DNA of 6,788 bases, from assembly GCA_013140935.1 (NCBI GenBank), contig JABFSD010001183.1, positions 1-6,788 of the forward strand, written 5' to 3'. Position 1 is the first letter of the stretch, and each line of letters starts with the position of its first letter. Shown piece after piece: positions 6,516 to 6,788 of this stretch. This DNA comes from Acidobacteriota bacterium (GTDB taxonomy: Bacteria > Acidobacteriota > Blastocatellia > RBC074). The notes beneath the pieces are model-generated. The model worked only from the letters and a program-made list of their open reading frames with translations, ran no database searches and had not been told where the DNA came from. Made by a program: the position numbers and the translations under genes.

Positions 6516-6676
6516 CCCCACGAACGAATAAATCAGTAACTTCACCTTACTGGGTCAGATGCCAACTGTCTCGCGCCGAGCATCGTGAAGCTATACCGAT
6601 AAGCCCTAACCAACTCACGGTCTGCATTAGGTGGTGCCATAACATCAACGTTTTCCAGTCATAGGAGGAATCTCTC

Positions 6677-6784
6677 ATGAGTCGCCGTATCTCTATCGTC
6701 ATCACCCATCTCGAACAACATGCGCTACCCCCCCCCTGCAAATCTGAGGCCGCCGCAGAGGCCGCCGCGCGCAAAGCCCAATGA
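6677..6784 (+). CDS. Short 35-codon ORF, possible leader peptide or frameshifted gene start
   Basis: AGGAGG at 6663-6668 lies 8 bases before the ATG, the best Shine-Dalgarno in the window, so translation is likely. The product begins MSRRISIVITHLEQHALPPP and continues CKSEAAAEAAARKAQ. The second half is a helix-prone Glu/Ala repeat encoded by two tandem 12-mers (6746-6757, 6758-6769). A run of nine C (6728-6736) encodes the three Pro. Losing one C would switch to a frame with no stop before the window ends. As written, the TGA overlaps an ATG in ATGA, the arrangement of translationally coupled genes. It may be a real small protein, an upstream leader, or the start of a longer gene broken by a homopolymer error. 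No family recognised. Confidence 0.45.
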   Translation: MSRRISIVITHLEQHALPPPCKSEAAAEAAARKAQ

Positions 6785-6788
6785 AAGC
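6781..6788 (+). CDS. Possible start of next gene, cut by the right edge
   Basis: The ATG at 6781 shares bases with the TGA of the preceding 35-codon ORF (ATGA) and continues ATG AAA GC. Only eight bases are visible, so this rests on the overlap geometry alone and the product cannot be guessed. Confidence 0.2.

Noticed and set aside
6547..6774. Minus-strand ORF over the right-edge short ORF
   Set aside because: No good start signal, low-complexity N-terminus arising from the GCC repeats, and it overlaps a plus-strand ORF with an excellent Shine-Dalgarno.

Overview
The window looks like ordinary bacterial chromosome: moderately GC-rich coding sequence, AT-richer spacers, Shine-Dalgarno sites and housekeeping genes. 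The gene set and protein style (a Thr-Pro-rich lipoprotein linker, a soil-bacterium-like FtsK) would fit Acidobacteriota or a relative. That placement is a weak inference; no rRNA or other marker is present to settle it.

Layout, left to right. (1) The 3' part of an ftsK/spoIIIE DNA translocase gene enters across the left edge and ends at 2338. (2) A 382-base non-coding spacer (2339-2720) is the most structured DNA in the window. It holds six or seven 9-mers resembling DnaA boxes in both orientations, repeated ATGYTTAAG words and a perfect 10-bp hairpin. (3) A small TIM-barrel enzyme of the orotidine-5'-monophosphate decarboxylase superfamily follows (2721-3362). It is closest to hexulose-6-phosphate synthase or ketogulonate-6-phosphate decarboxylase, but a conserved His position appears to be Asn. 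(4) Convergent to it, on the minus strand, lies an 87-residue hydrophobic protein of unknown function (3467-3730). (5) A divergent spacer leads to a two-gene phosphate-uptake operon: a DUF47/PhoU-like accessory protein (4015-4632) and a Pit-family inorganic phosphate permease (4688-5698). The permease start is preceded by a tandemly duplicated Shine-Dalgarno unit. (6) A small secreted lipoprotein (5835-6389) is followed by two hairpins, the second a convincing intrinsic terminator. (7) At the right edge, a 35-codon ORF with a near-perfect Shine-Dalgarno contains a run of nine C and ends in an ATGA overlap with a possible next start codon.

Functionally, the DUF47-Pit pair is the only clear cooperative unit: a low-affinity, cation-coupled phosphate transporter and its usual helical partner. 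FtsK serves chromosome segregation at division. The aldolase/decarboxylase-like gene and the two uncharacterised proteins have no visible pathway partners here. I found no CRISPR array, transposase, tRNA, rRNA or defence system. The items most worth checking are the DnaA-box-like cluster after ftsK and the C9-containing short ORF at the right edge.
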